Translations under genes and position numbers: made by a program
Notes under the pieces: generated by a model
Seen by the model: only the letters and a program-made list of their open reading frames with translations
What the model was told of the DNA's origin: nothing
Databases searched by the model: none
Shown here: piece after piece, positions 24,336 to 33,296 of the stretch
Layout of the letters: every line of letters starts with the position of its first letter
How positions within the stretch are numbered: position 1 is the stretch's first letter
Origin: Deltaproteobacteria bacterium
GTDB lineage: Bacteria; Desulfobacterota; Binatia; UBA12015
Direction of reading: 5' to 3'
Assembly: GCA_029262355.1 (NCBI GenBank)
Contig: JAJCZO010000130.1
Coordinates: 1 to 34,450 of the forward strand
DNA: 34,450 nucleotides

Positions 24336-25016
24336 ATGGCCGAGCGAATCCTCGTAGTCGACGACGAGCCAGACCTCCTCGAACTCGTGCGCGTAAACCT
24401 GGTCCGCGAGGGCTACCGGGTCGATACGGCCAGCTCCGGGCGAGTCGCGCAGGCGGAGCTACGGCGTGCCAGGCCGGATCTGATCGTGCTGGATCTCATG
24501 CTGCCCGATGTCTCGGGCACGGAACTGTGTCGCCGGATCCGCGCCGACCCCGCGCTGGTCGACGTCTCCATCATCATGCTGACCGCGAGAGCCGACGAGG
24601 TCGACCGCGTCGTCGGTTTCGAGGTCGGTGCGGACGACTATGTCACCAAGCCCTTCAGTCCTCGCGAGCTCGTCCTTCGCGTCCGTGCGGTCCTTCGCCG
24701 GAAGAGCCCCACCACGACGCCGCAGAGCTCCATCGAGTTCGGCGGCCTACGAGTCGACCCCGAGCGGCACCGCTGCTTCGTTGGCGACGCCGAGATCGAC
24801 CTCACCGCCAAGGAGTTCGACCTCCTCCACACCCTGATGCGAAATCCCGGACGGGTCCTCACACGCGAACACCTCCTCGACCGGGTCTGGGGCTCGGACG
24901 TCGTCGTAACGACCCGTACGATCGACACCCACCTCAAACGGCTGCGAGAGAAGCTCGGCCGGGCCGGCAGCATGATCGAGACCGTACGAGGCGTCGGCTA
25001 CCGCTTCGCGGAGTGA
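24336..25016 (+). CDS. phoB: Phosphate regulon response regulator PhoB
   Basis: This 226-residue OmpR-family regulator has a receiver domain (1-120) with acidic pair D9/D10, phospho-acceptor D53 in VLDLMLPD and K105 in VTKPFSPRE. The C-terminal winged helix carries LTAKEFDLLHTLMRNPGRVL, then DRVWG, and a recognition region TRTIDTHLKRLREKLG. The start at 24336 begins the conserved MAERILVVDDEP; an in-frame upstream ATG at 24303 would add 11 residues. Identity as PhoB rather than another OmpR-type regulator rests on the phoR-pst-phoU genes that follow at once. Confidence 0.9.
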   Translation: MAERILVVDDEPDLLELVRVNLVREGYRVDTASSGRVAQAELRRARPDLIVLDLMLPDVSGTELCRRIRADPALVDVSIIMLTARADEVDRVVGFEVGADDYVTKPFSPRELVLRVRAVLRRKSPTTTPQSSIEFGGLRVDPERHRCFVGDAEIDLTAKEFDLLHTLMRNPGRVLTREHLLDRVWGSDVVVTTRTIDTHLKRLREKLGRAGSMIETVRGVGYRFAE

Positions 25017-25032
25017 GCCGACCGAGCAGACG

Positions 25033-26823
25033 GTGCCGACACTCCAGCTCAAACTCACCGCCGCGCTCACGGCCCTGATCCTGTTCGTGAGCCTGGTCTC
25101 GGGTATCCTCGTCGAGCGAGATCTGCGCGAGCGCGAGACCGCGCAGATCGAGCGCTCACTCCGCGAGCGCGTGGCCCTGGTCAGTGAGCTCGCTCGGGAG
25201 ACACGCTTCGCCACCGCCTCGCCGGCGGCGCTCGACGCACTCGCGAAGCGCGCCGGGAGGGCGGCCGCGGCGCGGGTGACCCTCATCACATCGGACGGGA
25301 CGGTGGTCGGGGACTCCGATGTTCCACTCGATCGTCTCCCCGCGGTCGTCAACCATTCCGACCGCCCCGAGGTTCGCGCCGCACTCGAGGGACGCACCGG
25401 ACAGGACGCCCGCAAGAGCGACACCGTGGAACGGCGCCTCTTCTACCTCGCCGCACCGCTCGGAGGCGGGGGCGGAGTCGTGCGGCTTGCCGCCGACCTC
25501 TCGGATCTCGATGACGTCGTCTGGGACCTCCGAGTCGGACTGATCACGGCAACCGTTCTGGGCCTGATCGCAGCCATCGCACTCTCCTTCGTTCTCTCGT
25601 GGTGGGCTCTGCGCCCACTGAACGAGATGCGACGGGTCGCAGCCTCGATTGCCCGGGGAGACCTGGAGACCCGGTTGCCGCTTCGGATGAGCGACGAGCT
25701 CGGAGACATCTCGGAGGCCATCAACCGGATGGCCGAGCAGCTCCGCCAACAGCTCGACGAGACGACCGCCGACAAGGAGCGCCTCCACGCGGTCCTGAAC
25801 TCGATGGCGGAGGGGGTACTCGTCGTCGATGCGGAGGGTGGTCTCTTGCTCGTCAACGAGCGGTTCCGCGAGCTGTTCGACCTCTGGGGCGAGCTGCGCG
25901 GGCGATCCCCCTTACAGATCGTGCGCAACACCGACTTCGAGCAGCTCCTGAGCGATGCTGCGCAGACCAACGATCCCGTGTCAGCCGAGATCCAGACCAG
26001 CGGGCACACCCCCCGCGACCTTCGCGCTCAAGCCGTGCGCTTTCCGTCGGGCGACGCACCGCGAATGGGAACGGTTGCCGTTCTCCACGACCTCACCGAG
26101 ATCCGCCGCCTCGAGCAGATCCGACAAGACTTCGTGGCGAACGCGTCACACGAGCTCCGCACGCCGCTCGCCGCGGTGAGAGGTTTTACCGAGACGCTGC
26201 TCGACGATCCCGAGCTCCCCGAGGCAGACCAACAATCATACCTTGGGATCATCAAACGTCACGCCCTGCGTCTCGAGCGCATCGTCGACGACCTTCTCGT
26301 CCTCTCCCGCGCGGAAAGCGGCGCCGCGAGTCTCAACCTGGCCCCCGTCGACCTCGCCGCGCTCGCAAGCTCGCTGGTCCACGACACCCAACGGCGCCCG
26401 GCGGCCTCGCGCCTGACCATCGATCTCGCCGTCACCGAGCCGGCCGTCGCCTGGGCCGACCGTCAAGCCGCCGAGCAGGTGCTCTCGAACCTTCTGGACA
26501 ACGCCGTGAAGTACACCGAGGCAGGCGGGCGGATCGAAGTTCGGGTGGACCGGGTGGGCGAACAGGTACGCGCCTGCGTTACCGACACCGGACTCGGAAT
26601 CCCAGAGGAAGACCTCTCCCGAATCTTCGAACGGTTCTACCGGGTCGACAAGGCGCGCTCTCGCGAGCTGGGCGGCACGGGCCTCGGTCTTTCCATCGTG
26701 CGCCACCTGGTGCACCGGATGGGCGGCGACGTCGCGGTCGAGAGCGAGTTCGGGGAGGGGTCGACCTTCTCGTTCACTCTGCCCAGCGACCGATCACCCC
26801 CGGAAACCAACGAAAATACTTAG
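25033..26823 (+). CDS. phoR: Phosphate regulon sensor histidine kinase PhoR
   Basis: The 596-residue protein begins at a GTG 16 bp after phoB. TM1 is at about 6-27, a periplasmic loop follows, and TM2 is at about 163-190. A HAMP linker (RPLNEMRRVAASIARGDLETRL) and a PAS domain (about 245-345) come next. The HisKA motif is NASHELRTP, with the phosphorylated H373. The ATPase domain shows NLLDNAVKY (N box), DTGLGIPEED (G1), FERFYRVD (F box) and GGTGLGLSIV (G2). PhoR senses phosphate shortage through the Pst-PhoU complex and phosphorylates PhoB. The periplasmic loop of about 130 residues is longer than in E. coli PhoR but common elsewhere. Confidence 0.92.
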   Translation: MPTLQLKLTAALTALILFVSLVSGILVERDLRERETAQIERSLRERVALVSELARETRFATASPAALDALAKRAGRAAAARVTLITSDGTVVGDSDVPLDRLPAVVNHSDRPEVRAALEGRTGQDARKSDTVERRLFYLAAPLGGGGGVVRLAADLSDLDDVVWDLRVGLITATVLGLIAAIALSFVLSWWALRPLNEMRRVAASIARGDLETRLPLRMSDELGDISEAINRMAEQLRQQLDETTADKERLHAVLNSMAEGVLVVDAEGGLLLVNERFRELFDLWGELRGRSPLQIVRNTDFEQLLSDAAQTNDPVSAEIQTSGHTPRDLRAQAVRFPSGDAPRMGTVAVLHDLTEIRRLEQIRQDFVANASHELRTPLAAVRGFTETLLDDPELPEADQQSYLGIIKRHALRLERIVDDLLVLSRAESGAASLNLAPVDLAALASSLVHDTQRRPAASRLTIDLAVTEPAVAWADRQAAEQVLSNLLDNAVKYTEAGGRIEVRVDRVGEQVRACVTDTGLGIPEEDLSRIFERFYRVDKARSRELGGTGLGLSIVRHLVHRMGGDVAVESEFGEGSTFSFTLPSDRSPPETNENT

Positions 26824-26832
26824 AGAATCCGT

Positions 26833-26872
26833 CTTCACCAAACCGTCACAAAACTGGAAGCCAGCAGTCACA
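26833..26872 (+). promoter_or_regulatory. Candidate tandem Pho box upstream of pstS
   Basis: Four 7-mers lie in an 11-bp register: CTTCACC, CGTCACA, TGGAAGC and AGTCACA, separated by AAAC, AAAC and CAGC. Three of the four carry TCAC in the same place. A 7-4-7-4 direct repeat with A-rich spacers is the layout of PhoB-bound Pho boxes, where each 7-mer resembles CTGTCAT/C. It lies 58 bp upstream of the pstS ATG. Confidence 0.6.
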
Positions 26873-26930
26873 GACGACCGGTAGCTCCACGAGTGTGAAT
26901 TCGACTCAGCACCACACGAGAGGAGCGACC

Positions 26931-27983
26931 ATGCGCAAGGGAAGGTGCGTCGGCTCGGTTGTCGTCGCCGCGATGATGATGCTGTGGGCCACGAGCGCCA
27001 CGGCCCGCGACCAGATCCGGATCGTCGGATCCTCGACCGTGTACCCGTTCTCCACGGTGGTGGCCGAAGAGTTCGGCCGAACGACCTCGTTCAAGACGCC
27101 GATCGTCGAGAGCACGGGAACGGGTGGCGGAATGAAGCTATTCTGCGGCGGCGTCGGCGAGGATCACGCCGACATCTCCAACGCATCGCGGCGCATCAAG
27201 CTCTCAGAAGTCGAGCTTTGCGCCTCAAACGGCGTCACCGACATTACCGAGGTGATGATCGGCTTCGACGGCATCGTCCTGGCGAGCTCCACGAAAGCGA
27301 AACCCACCGCGCTCACGCTCCGACACATTTTCTTGGCCCTCGCAAAGGAGATTCCGGCTCCGAACGGCGACCTCGTGCCGAACCCGAACCAGACCTGGAG
27401 AGACGTCGACCCATCGCTTCCCGACGTAAAGATTGAAGTGCTTGGTCCGCCCCCGACATCGGGCACCCGCGATGCATTCAACGAGCTCGCCCTCGAGGGC
27501 GGCTGCAAGACGTTTCCCGGCCTGGAAGCGCTGAAGGAAGTCGACAAGAACGCGTACAGGGCGACCTGCCGATCGGTCCGAGAGGACGGCGCCTACATCG
27601 AGGCCGGTGAGAACGACAACCTCATCGTCCAGAAGCTCAGCGCCAACCCGAATGCGCTCGGGGTTTTTGGCTACAGCTTCCTGGATCAGAACGCCGACAC
27701 CGTGCAGGGCAACACTGTTGACGGTGTGGCGCCCAGCTTCGAGAACATCGCGTCGGGCGCCTACCCCATCTCGCGTTCGCTGTACATCTACATCAAGAAC
27801 GCTCACGCCACGTCGATCCCGGGCATCCGGGAGTTCACGGCCGAGTTCACGAGCGAGAAGGCATACGGCGAGTACGGCTACCTCGCCGACAAGGGGCTCA
27901 TCCCCGCACCGAAGAACCAACGCGACAAGTACCGGGCCGACGCCCTGGGATCGAAGCAGCTCCGCCTCGCCGCACAGGATTGA
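26931..27983 (+). CDS. pstS: Phosphate ABC transporter substrate-binding protein PstS
   Basis: The 350-residue protein is preceded by GAGAGGAG 6 bp before the ATG. The signal peptide runs to about TATAR-DQ. Phosphate-binding loops are visible: IVGSSTVYPFS, VESTGTGGGMKLFCGG, HADISNASRRI and the late PTSGTRDAF, in the order of the family. The protein is longer than E. coli PstS by insertions between the lobes and carries cysteines (CASNG, GGCKTF, ATCRS) likely to form disulfides. The role is to bind periplasmic phosphate and deliver it to PstCA. It follows a candidate Pho box and is separated from phoR by 107 bp, so it probably has its own promoter. Confidence 0.95.
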   Translation: MRKGRCVGSVVVAAMMMLWATSATARDQIRIVGSSTVYPFSTVVAEEFGRTTSFKTPIVESTGTGGGMKLFCGGVGEDHADISNASRRIKLSEVELCASNGVTDITEVMIGFDGIVLASSTKAKPTALTLRHIFLALAKEIPAPNGDLVPNPNQTWRDVDPSLPDVKIEVLGPPPTSGTRDAFNELALEGGCKTFPGLEALKEVDKNAYRATCRSVREDGAYIEAGENDNLIVQKLSANPNALGVFGYSFLDQNADTVQGNTVDGVAPSFENIASGAYPISRSLYIYIKNAHATSIPGIREFTAEFTSEKAYGEYGYLADKGLIPAPKNQRDKYRADALGSKQLRLAAQD

Positions 27984-27989
27984 CCGCCC

Positions 27990-29030
27990 GTGAGTGTGAC
28001 GATTCTCGCTGCGGCCCTCCTGGCCCTGTCGTTCACCGGCTTCCGGGCAAGCCGCCAGCGCGGGTCCGCCACAGTCGCTGGCGCGGGCGACGTCGGCCAC
28101 CGGCCGGACCGGTCAGCCCAAATCAGGGTCGAAAGGGTGGTCACCGGCCTGCTCATGATCAGCTCCACGATCGCGATCCTCGTGACCCTGGGCATCGTTC
28201 TCTCGCTGATCTTCGAGACGGTTCGCTTCTTCCAGCGGGTGCCCCTCAGCGAGTTCCTCTTTGGACTCCACTGGAGCCCCCAAACGGCGCTCCGCGCCGA
28301 CCAGGTCGCGAGCTCAGGCTCTTTCGGAGCCGTCCCGATCTTTGCCGGCACGATCCTCGTGACCGGCATCGCGATCGCGATCGCCGCTCCGATCGGACTC
28401 ATGTCGGCGATTTTCATGACGTTCTACGCGAGTCCTCGGCTCCGGAGCGTCGTGAAACCGATCCTCGAGATCCTGGCCGGCGTGCCTACCGTCGTCTACG
28501 GCTTCTTCGCCGCACTCGTCATCGCACCGACGATCCGCGACTGGGGAAGCTGGTTCGGCTTCGACGTGGCGTCCGAGAGCGCACTGGCGGCCGGCCTCGT
28601 CATGGGCGTCATGATCATACCGTTCATCTCGTCCCTCTCCGACGACGCGATCACCGCGGTCCCCACCTCGCTTCGTGATGGCTCTTTCGGGCTGGGGGCC
28701 ACGCGCTCCGAGACGATTCGCCTCGTCATCCTCCCAGCGGCCCTTCCCGGGATCGTCGGGGCCTTCTTGCTCGCGATCTCCCGCGCGATCGGCGAGACGA
28801 TGATCGTGGTCATGGCGGCCGGACTTGCCGCCAACCTCACGGCGAATCCGTTCGCGGCCGTCACCACGGTGACCGTCCAGATCGTCACTCTTCTCACCGG
28901 TGATCAGGAGTTCGACAGCGCGAAGACGCTCGCCGCCTTCGCACTGGGGCTCGTCCTGTTCGTCATCACTTTGGGGCTCAACATCCTCGCGCTGCGCATG
29001 GTGCAGAAGTACCGGGAGCAATATGACTGA
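27990..29030 (+). CDS. pstC: Phosphate ABC transporter permease PstC
   Basis: The 346-residue protein begins at a GTG 6 bp after pstS. An N-terminal helix starts the protein (ILAAALLALSFTGFR). A second helix (about 50-72), a periplasmic stretch and six further helices follow. The permease coupling signature reads LRDGSFGLGATRSETI with GIVGAFLLAISRAIGETM, the EAA-like loop contacting PstB. It forms the transmembrane channel with PstA. Its stop overlaps the pstA start by 8 bp. Confidence 0.94.
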   Translation: MSVTILAAALLALSFTGFRASRQRGSATVAGAGDVGHRPDRSAQIRVERVVTGLLMISSTIAILVTLGIVLSLIFETVRFFQRVPLSEFLFGLHWSPQTALRADQVASSGSFGAVPIFAGTILVTGIAIAIAAPIGLMSAIFMTFYASPRLRSVVKPILEILAGVPTVVYGFFAALVIAPTIRDWGSWFGFDVASESALAAGLVMGVMIIPFISSLSDDAITAVPTSLRDGSFGLGATRSETIRLVILPAALPGIVGAFLLAISRAIGETMIVVMAAGLAANLTANPFAAVTTVTVQIVTLLTGDQEFDSAKTLAAFALGLVLFVITLGLNILALRMVQKYREQYD

Positions 29031-30339
29031 GCCCTCCGTCGCCAGCGCCTCGCGCTGGAGCTCCCCCGCGCTGCAGGCCCGCCTGCGCCGACGCCACCGG
29101 TCGGAGTGTGTCTTCCGGTGGGTCGGCATCGGCGCCATCGCATCAGCGGTCGCTGTCCTGGCCCTCCTACTAGGCAGCATCGCCACGAACGGGGTCTCCG
29201 CGTTCCGGCAGACGCAGGTCCGTCTCGACATCCTGTTCGATCGCGACGTCATCGGCGACCTCACAGCCCTGCCGACGGTCGAGCGTGAAGACGCCATCCG
29301 TCGGGCCGACTTTGGAGCACTCATCCGCGGCGCCCTGAGTGCCCGCTTCCCCGACGTGAAAAGCCGCTCCGGCGTCCGTGCGCTCCAATCGCTGACGAGC
29401 GCCGGAGCACGCAGTCAGGTGCGCGACATGCTGCTCGCGGATCACAACCTCGTCGGGAGAACCGTCGCCACGTGGGTTCCGGCCGACGACGAGGTCGATC
29501 TGCTCCAGAAGGGCACGACGACCCGCGACCTACCCGAAAGCGCCCGACGGCTGACGGACGCCCAGATCGGCTGGATCGACGGGCTCGACGACGAGGGGCG
29601 CATCCGAACCACCTTCAACACCCTCTTCTTCACGTCAGGCGACTCACGCGAACCGGAGCTCGCCGGTATCTACGGCGCCGTCACTGGTTCGTTCCTGACC
29701 CTCATCGTTACGCTCGCGCTCGCTTTTCCGCTTGGCGTCGCTGCCGCCGTCCATCTCGAGGAGTTCGCACCGAAGAGTCGGTGGACGACCGTCATCGAGG
29801 TCAACATCAACAACCTCGCGGCCGTCCCGTCGATCGTGTTCGGACTGCTAGGCCTGGCCGTCTTCCTCGGCTTCCTACACATGCCCCGATCCGCCCCCAT
29901 CGTCGGTGGCGCGACTCTCGGGCTCATGACTCTGCCGACGATCATCATCGTAGCACGCGCCGCGATCAGGGCGGTTCCGCCGTCCATCCGAGAAGCGGCC
30001 CGCGGCCTCGGGGCTTCTCCGCTCCAGGTCGTCGCGCACCACGTCCTGCCCCTGGCGATGCCCGGCATCCTCACGGGAACGATCATCGGAATGGCACGCG
30101 CGTTGGGAGAAACAGCTCCTCTTCTGATGATTGGAATGGTGGCGTTCATCGTGGATGTCCCGGGCAGTTTCACCGACGCGGCCACTGCTCTGCCCGTGCA
30201 GGTCTTCCTGTGGGCGGACAGTCCGGAGCGCGGCTTCATCGAGAAGACCTCAGGCGCCATCCTGGTTCTCCTCGCCTTCCTGGTCCTCATGAACGCAGCG
30301 GCGATCGGCCTGCGTCAAAAGCTCGAGACACGCTGGTAG
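29023..30339 (+). CDS. pstA: Phosphate ABC transporter permease PstA, with large periplasmic insert
   Basis: The 438-residue protein starts at the ATG at 29023 inside the end of pstC. After helix 1 (about 29-50) there is a soluble insert of about 160 residues before the permease core resumes at [18 protein letters not shown] (about 219-236). This matches the extended PstA type with an N-terminal DUF3333-like region. The core has the coupling loop [16 protein letters not shown] and [13 protein letters not shown]. The protein partners PstC. The insert faces the periplasm and might contact PstS, which is inference. Confidence 0.93.
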   Translation: MTEPSVASASRWSSPALQARLRRRHRSECVFRWVGIGAIASAVAVLALLLGSIATNGVSAFRQTQVRLDILFDRDVIGDLTALPTVEREDAIRRADFGALIRGALSARFPDVKSRSGVRALQSLTSAGARSQVRDMLLADHNLVGRTVATWVPADDEVDLLQKGTTTRDLPESARRLTDAQIGWIDGLDDEGRIRTTFNTLFFTSGDSREPELAGIYGAVTGSFLTLIVTLALAFPLGVAAAVHLEEFAPKSRWTTVIEVNINNLAAVPSIVFGLLGLAVFLGFLHMPRSAPIVGGATLGLMTLPTIIIVARAAIRAVPPSIREAARGLGASPLQVVAHHVLPLAMPGILTGTIIGMARALGETAPLLMIGMVAFIVDVPGSFTDAATALPVQVFLWADSPERGFIEKTSGAILVLLAFLVLMNAAAIGLRQKLETRW

Positions 30340-30349
30340 GAGCACGAAG

Positions 30350-31180
30350 ATGGCAACCGCACCCGCGATGAAGATGGTCACCCCCGCGCCAACCGCCACC
30401 ACGCCTTGCGAGGACACCGAGAGAGACGTGAAGATGCAGGCGTCCGGCGTGAACGTTCACTACGGCGACACGTGGGCCGTCAAGAACGTGAACCTCGAGA
30501 TCTCGAAGAACGAGGTGACGGCCCTGATCGGCCCCTCGGGCTGCGGCAAATCCACGCTCCTCCGCTGCTTCAACCGAATGAATGACACGATTCCCTCGTG
30601 CCGCGTAACCGGCGACATCACGCTCGACGGCGCGCCGATCTACGGCGAGAGCATGGATGTCGTACAGCTCCGCGCGCGCGTCGGCATGGTCTTTCAGAAG
30701 CCGAACCCTTTCCCGAAGTCGATCTACGACAACGTCGCCTACGGGCCTCGGATTCACGGACTGGCTCGGAAGGGAGCCGAAACCGATGAAATCGTACAGC
30801 GCAGCCTCACCCGCGCCGGCCTGTGGAACGAAGTGCGCGACCGCCTCGACGAGCCCGGCATCGCCCTCTCGGGAGGGCAACAACAACGGTTGTGCATCGC
30901 ACGCGCGATCGCGGTCGACCCAGAAGTCATCTTGATGGATGAGCCCTGCTCCGCCCTCGATCCTATCGCAACCGCGCGCATCGAGGAGCTGATCTACGAG
31001 CTGCGAGGCCGCTACGCGATCGCGATCGTCACCCACAACATGCAGCAAGCGGCCCGGGTCTCGCAGCGAACCGCCTTCTTTCATCTGGGCGAGCTGGTCG
31101 AGGCCGGTGCTACCGAGCACATCTTCACCGACCCCTCGGAGCCCCAGACTCGGGACTACATCACCGGGCGGTACGGATGA
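30350..31180 (+). CDS. pstB: Phosphate ABC transporter ATP-binding protein PstB
   Basis: The 276-residue protein has all ABC ATPase motifs: Walker [10 protein letters not shown] (61-69), Q-loop [10 protein letters not shown], signature [14 protein letters not shown], Walker [14 protein letters not shown] and the switch histidine in THNM. The PstB-specific RCFNRMND follows Walker A. The first 28 residues (alanine, threonine and proline rich) are an extension beyond the usual PstB start; the ATG at 30350, just after pstA, and the internal M29 are both possible. It powers phosphate import through PstCA and takes part in PhoR signalling. Confidence 0.95.
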   Translation: MATAPAMKMVTPAPTATTPCEDTERDVKMQASGVNVHYGDTWAVKNVNLEISKNEVTALIGPSGCGKSTLLRCFNRMNDTIPSCRVTGDITLDGAPIYGESMDVVQLRARVGMVFQKPNPFPKSIYDNVAYGPRIHGLARKGAETDEIVQRSLTRAGLWNEVRDRLDEPGIALSGGQQQRLCIARAIAVDPEVILMDEPCSALDPIATARIEELIYELRGRYAIAIVTHNMQQAARVSQRTAFFHLGELVEAGATEHIFTDPSEPQTRDYITGRYG

Positions 31181-31205
31181 TCCCGCACAGCGATACGAGG
31201 TCGTC

Positions 31206-31871
31206 ATGAGTCGTGTATTCGATCCAGTCCTTCGCAACCTTCGGGAGCTCGCTCTCCGAATGGGCATCCGGTCGGAGGCGATCTTGGACAAAGCGCTGCG
31301 TGCCGTGTTCGAGCGCGACGCCGAGTTGGCCGTGCAGGTGAACGACGATGACGTAGAGATCGATCGGCTCGACGTCGAGATCGACGACCAGGTCTTGAAG
31401 ACCCTCGCTCTCCAGGCGCCAGTCGCCGAGGACCTTCGCGAGGTCATCGCCATCAAGATGATCGCGAACGATCTCGAGCGCGTGGGCGACCTCGCTCGCA
31501 ACATCGCCAAGAGCGCCGCCCGACTGTCTCGCCAGCCACGAGCCGTCGTTCCCCGCACCCTTCGAGAGCTGGGACGCGACACACAGCACGCCCTTCGCCA
31601 GGCCCTCGACGCCTTCGGCAACACCGACGCAGGTGTCGCCCGCAATGTCCTCAAGGGCGATGAGACGATCGACGCAGAAGAGGATCTGGTGGTGCTGGCC
31701 GCCCTCGAAGCCATCGACAAGCATCCCGAGAACGCGTCCGAGGCCGTCGACATGATTCTGATCGCAAAACACCTCGAGCGTGTCGCGGATCACGCCACAA
31801 ACGTCGCCGAGAGCGTGATTCTCGTGGCAGAAGCGCGTAATGTGAAGCACTACGCGAAGCTTGCCCGCTGA
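31206..31871 (+). CDS. phoU: Phosphate signalling protein PhoU
   Basis: The 221-residue all-helical protein consists of two PhoU repeats. Each repeat has the paired acidic motifs that bind metal: EIDRLDVEIDDQ with NDLERVGDLARNIAK in repeat 1, and GDETIDAEED with KHLERVADHATNVAE in repeat 2. The start at 31206 begins the family's MSRVFDPVLRNLRELAL; GAGG lies 6 bp upstream. It represses PhoR when phosphate is ample and restrains Pst uptake. It is the last classical gene of the operon, 25 bp after pstB. Confidence 0.94.
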   Translation: MSRVFDPVLRNLRELALRMGIRSEAILDKALRAVFERDAELAVQVNDDDVEIDRLDVEIDDQVLKTLALQAPVAEDLREVIAIKMIANDLERVGDLARNIAKSAARLSRQPRAVVPRTLRELGRDTQHALRQALDAFGNTDAGVARNVLKGDETIDAEEDLVVLAALEAIDKHPENASEAVDMILIAKHLERVADHATNVAESVILVAEARNVKHYAKLAR

Positions 31872-31885
31872 CGCGACGATACGAG

Positions 31886-32695
31886 ATGCCACTCCACGCC
31901 TACTTTGACAGGATCGGATACCGGGGGCCCACGGAAGCCAGTCTCGCCGCACTCACGGCCATCCACCGCGCGCACATCGATTCCATTCCCTACGAGAACC
32001 TGGCTCTACATCTCGGGGGCGAGAACACCCTCGACGTGAGCGACTTCCACGAAAAAATCGTCACGCAAGGCCGAGGCGGGTGGTGCTACGAGATGAACGG
32101 CACCCTCACCTGGGCACTGGCCGAGATCGGCTTCGCGGTCACCCGTGGAGCCGGGGCGGTCGCCCGCGCACTCATCGGCGACGAGGCGCAAGACAACCAC
32201 CTGATCGGGTTCGTCGATCTCGACCGCAGATACGTCGTGGACGTAGGCCTGGGCGACGGCCCGAGCGAGCCCTTCCCCCTCGAAGAGCGCAGCTGGTCCG
32301 AGGGACCACTGCAGTTTCGGCTGGAGCGGCTCGATCGCACCTGGTGGCGATTCCACAATCACGCGCTGGGCATGGCACCGTCGTTCGACTTCACCGAGGA
32401 AGCCCGCGAGCTGGCGTCGTTCCAGCCGATGTGCACGAGGCTCCAGACGGCGGAGTGGTCGCCGTTCGTCAGCTACGCGATGGTCATCCGGCGCACACCG
32501 AGTGGGTATCGCGCGCTACGCGACACGACGTGGATCGAGGTCGCCAACAATCAAAGGCGGGAGCGCGAAATCCGGTCCCTCGAGGAGTACCGCGCACACC
32601 TCGACGAGATCCTCGGCGTGTCGCTCGGCGAGAACGTCGAGACGCTGTGGCAGAATGCCTCGGCCCGCGCGGAGACACGCGCGACCGAAGCCTAG
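31886..32695 (+). CDS. nat: Arylamine N-acetyltransferase
   Basis: This 269-residue NAT-family protein has a Cys-His-Asp triad: C67 in RGGWCYEMNG, H105 in DNHLIGFV and D119 in YVVDVGLGDG. The N-terminal phrase IDSIPYENLALHLG is also characteristic. NATs transfer acetyl from acetyl-CoA to arylamines or hydrazines; some actinobacterial members act in lipid or polyketide pathways. It begins only 14 bp after phoU on the same strand, with no terminator visible, so it may be read through from the pst operon. That would be an unusual neighbour. The W before the catalytic C replaces the more common Y or F. Confidence 0.9.
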   Translation: MPLHAYFDRIGYRGPTEASLAALTAIHRAHIDSIPYENLALHLGGENTLDVSDFHEKIVTQGRGGWCYEMNGTLTWALAEIGFAVTRGAGAVARALIGDEAQDNHLIGFVDLDRRYVVDVGLGDGPSEPFPLEERSWSEGPLQFRLERLDRTWWRFHNHALGMAPSFDFTEEARELASFQPMCTRLQTAEWSPFVSYAMVIRRTPSGYRALRDTTWIEVANNQRREREIRSLEEYRAHLDEILGVSLGENVETLWQNASARAETRATEA

Positions 32696-32787
32696 AGAAC
32701 GCCGCCGCACCCCAGAAGTTCGAGGCTCGCGTTCTGCGGACCAGCCGGCTGCCCTATGCTAGGGTACCCCGGCAAAGGAGGCCATCC

Positions 32788-33249
32788 ATGCTTCTCGGGT
32801 TCCAAAATGCCGAAACGAGCCAGACGCTCGGCGAGGGGCTGCAAGAATACTACGCCAGCCGGGACGATCTCGCGCGGGGACGCGGGTTGTCCGACCAGGC
32901 CCAGGAGTTCTTTCGGTGCCATGACGCCGCTCATGTCCTCTTCGGATGCAGCACCACGCTTCTCAACGAGGGCATGGTGAAAATGTGGAGCTTCTTTGGG
33001 ACCGATGCTGGTATTGGTCGCCTGCTTTCCTACTACCGGTTGCCGGAGTCGCAGGAGATCTACACCACGCTCGCCTGGGGCGACGTCGCGTCCACCGCCG
33101 CGCGATCCACCATCGTCATGCCGAAGGTCCTGCTCCGCTGTCGGAGAATGAGTCGGCGGTGGCCGTGGGCCGAGCCCGAGCATCACTCGGGCGCCCCGCT
33201 CGCCGATCTACGCCGCGACTTTGGAATCGACGTACTCACGATCGAGTAA
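32788..33249 (+). CDS. COQ4-like protein
   Basis: The 153-residue protein has an excellent start: AAAGGAGG 7 bp before the ATG at 32788. The zinc/metal motif of COQ4 proteins, HDxxHx11E, is exact: H45, D46, H49 and E61 in FFRCHDAAHVLFGCSTTLLNE. A short helical C-terminus ends DLRRDFGIDVLTIE. Eukaryotic COQ4 acts on the head group during ubiquinone synthesis (reported C1 decarboxylation/hydroxylation). Bacterial stand-alone members are mostly unstudied. No other ubiquinone gene is adjacent. The next gene is a 2-oxoglutarate/Fe dioxygenase-like protein 47 bp on. Confidence 0.78.
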   Translation: MLLGFQNAETSQTLGEGLQEYYASRDDLARGRGLSDQAQEFFRCHDAAHVLFGCSTTLLNEGMVKMWSFFGTDAGIGRLLSYYRLPESQEIYTTLAWGDVASTAARSTIVMPKVLLRCRRMSRRWPWAEPEHHSGAPLADLRRDFGIDVLTIE

Positions 33250-33296
33250 GGGACGACGGTACCCGCTCGGCTCTCCCATGGTATACTCCCGGTCCG

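Noticed and set aside
32696..32735. AGAACGC/GCGTTCT inverted repeat after the NAT gene
   Set aside because: The 26-nt loop and the absence of a U-run make a terminator or operator unconvincing.
33282..33287. TATACT as a -10 element, possibly giving a leaderless PhyH-like mRNA
   Set aside because: No -35 hexamer is seen at normal spacing, and a single hexamer is weak evidence.
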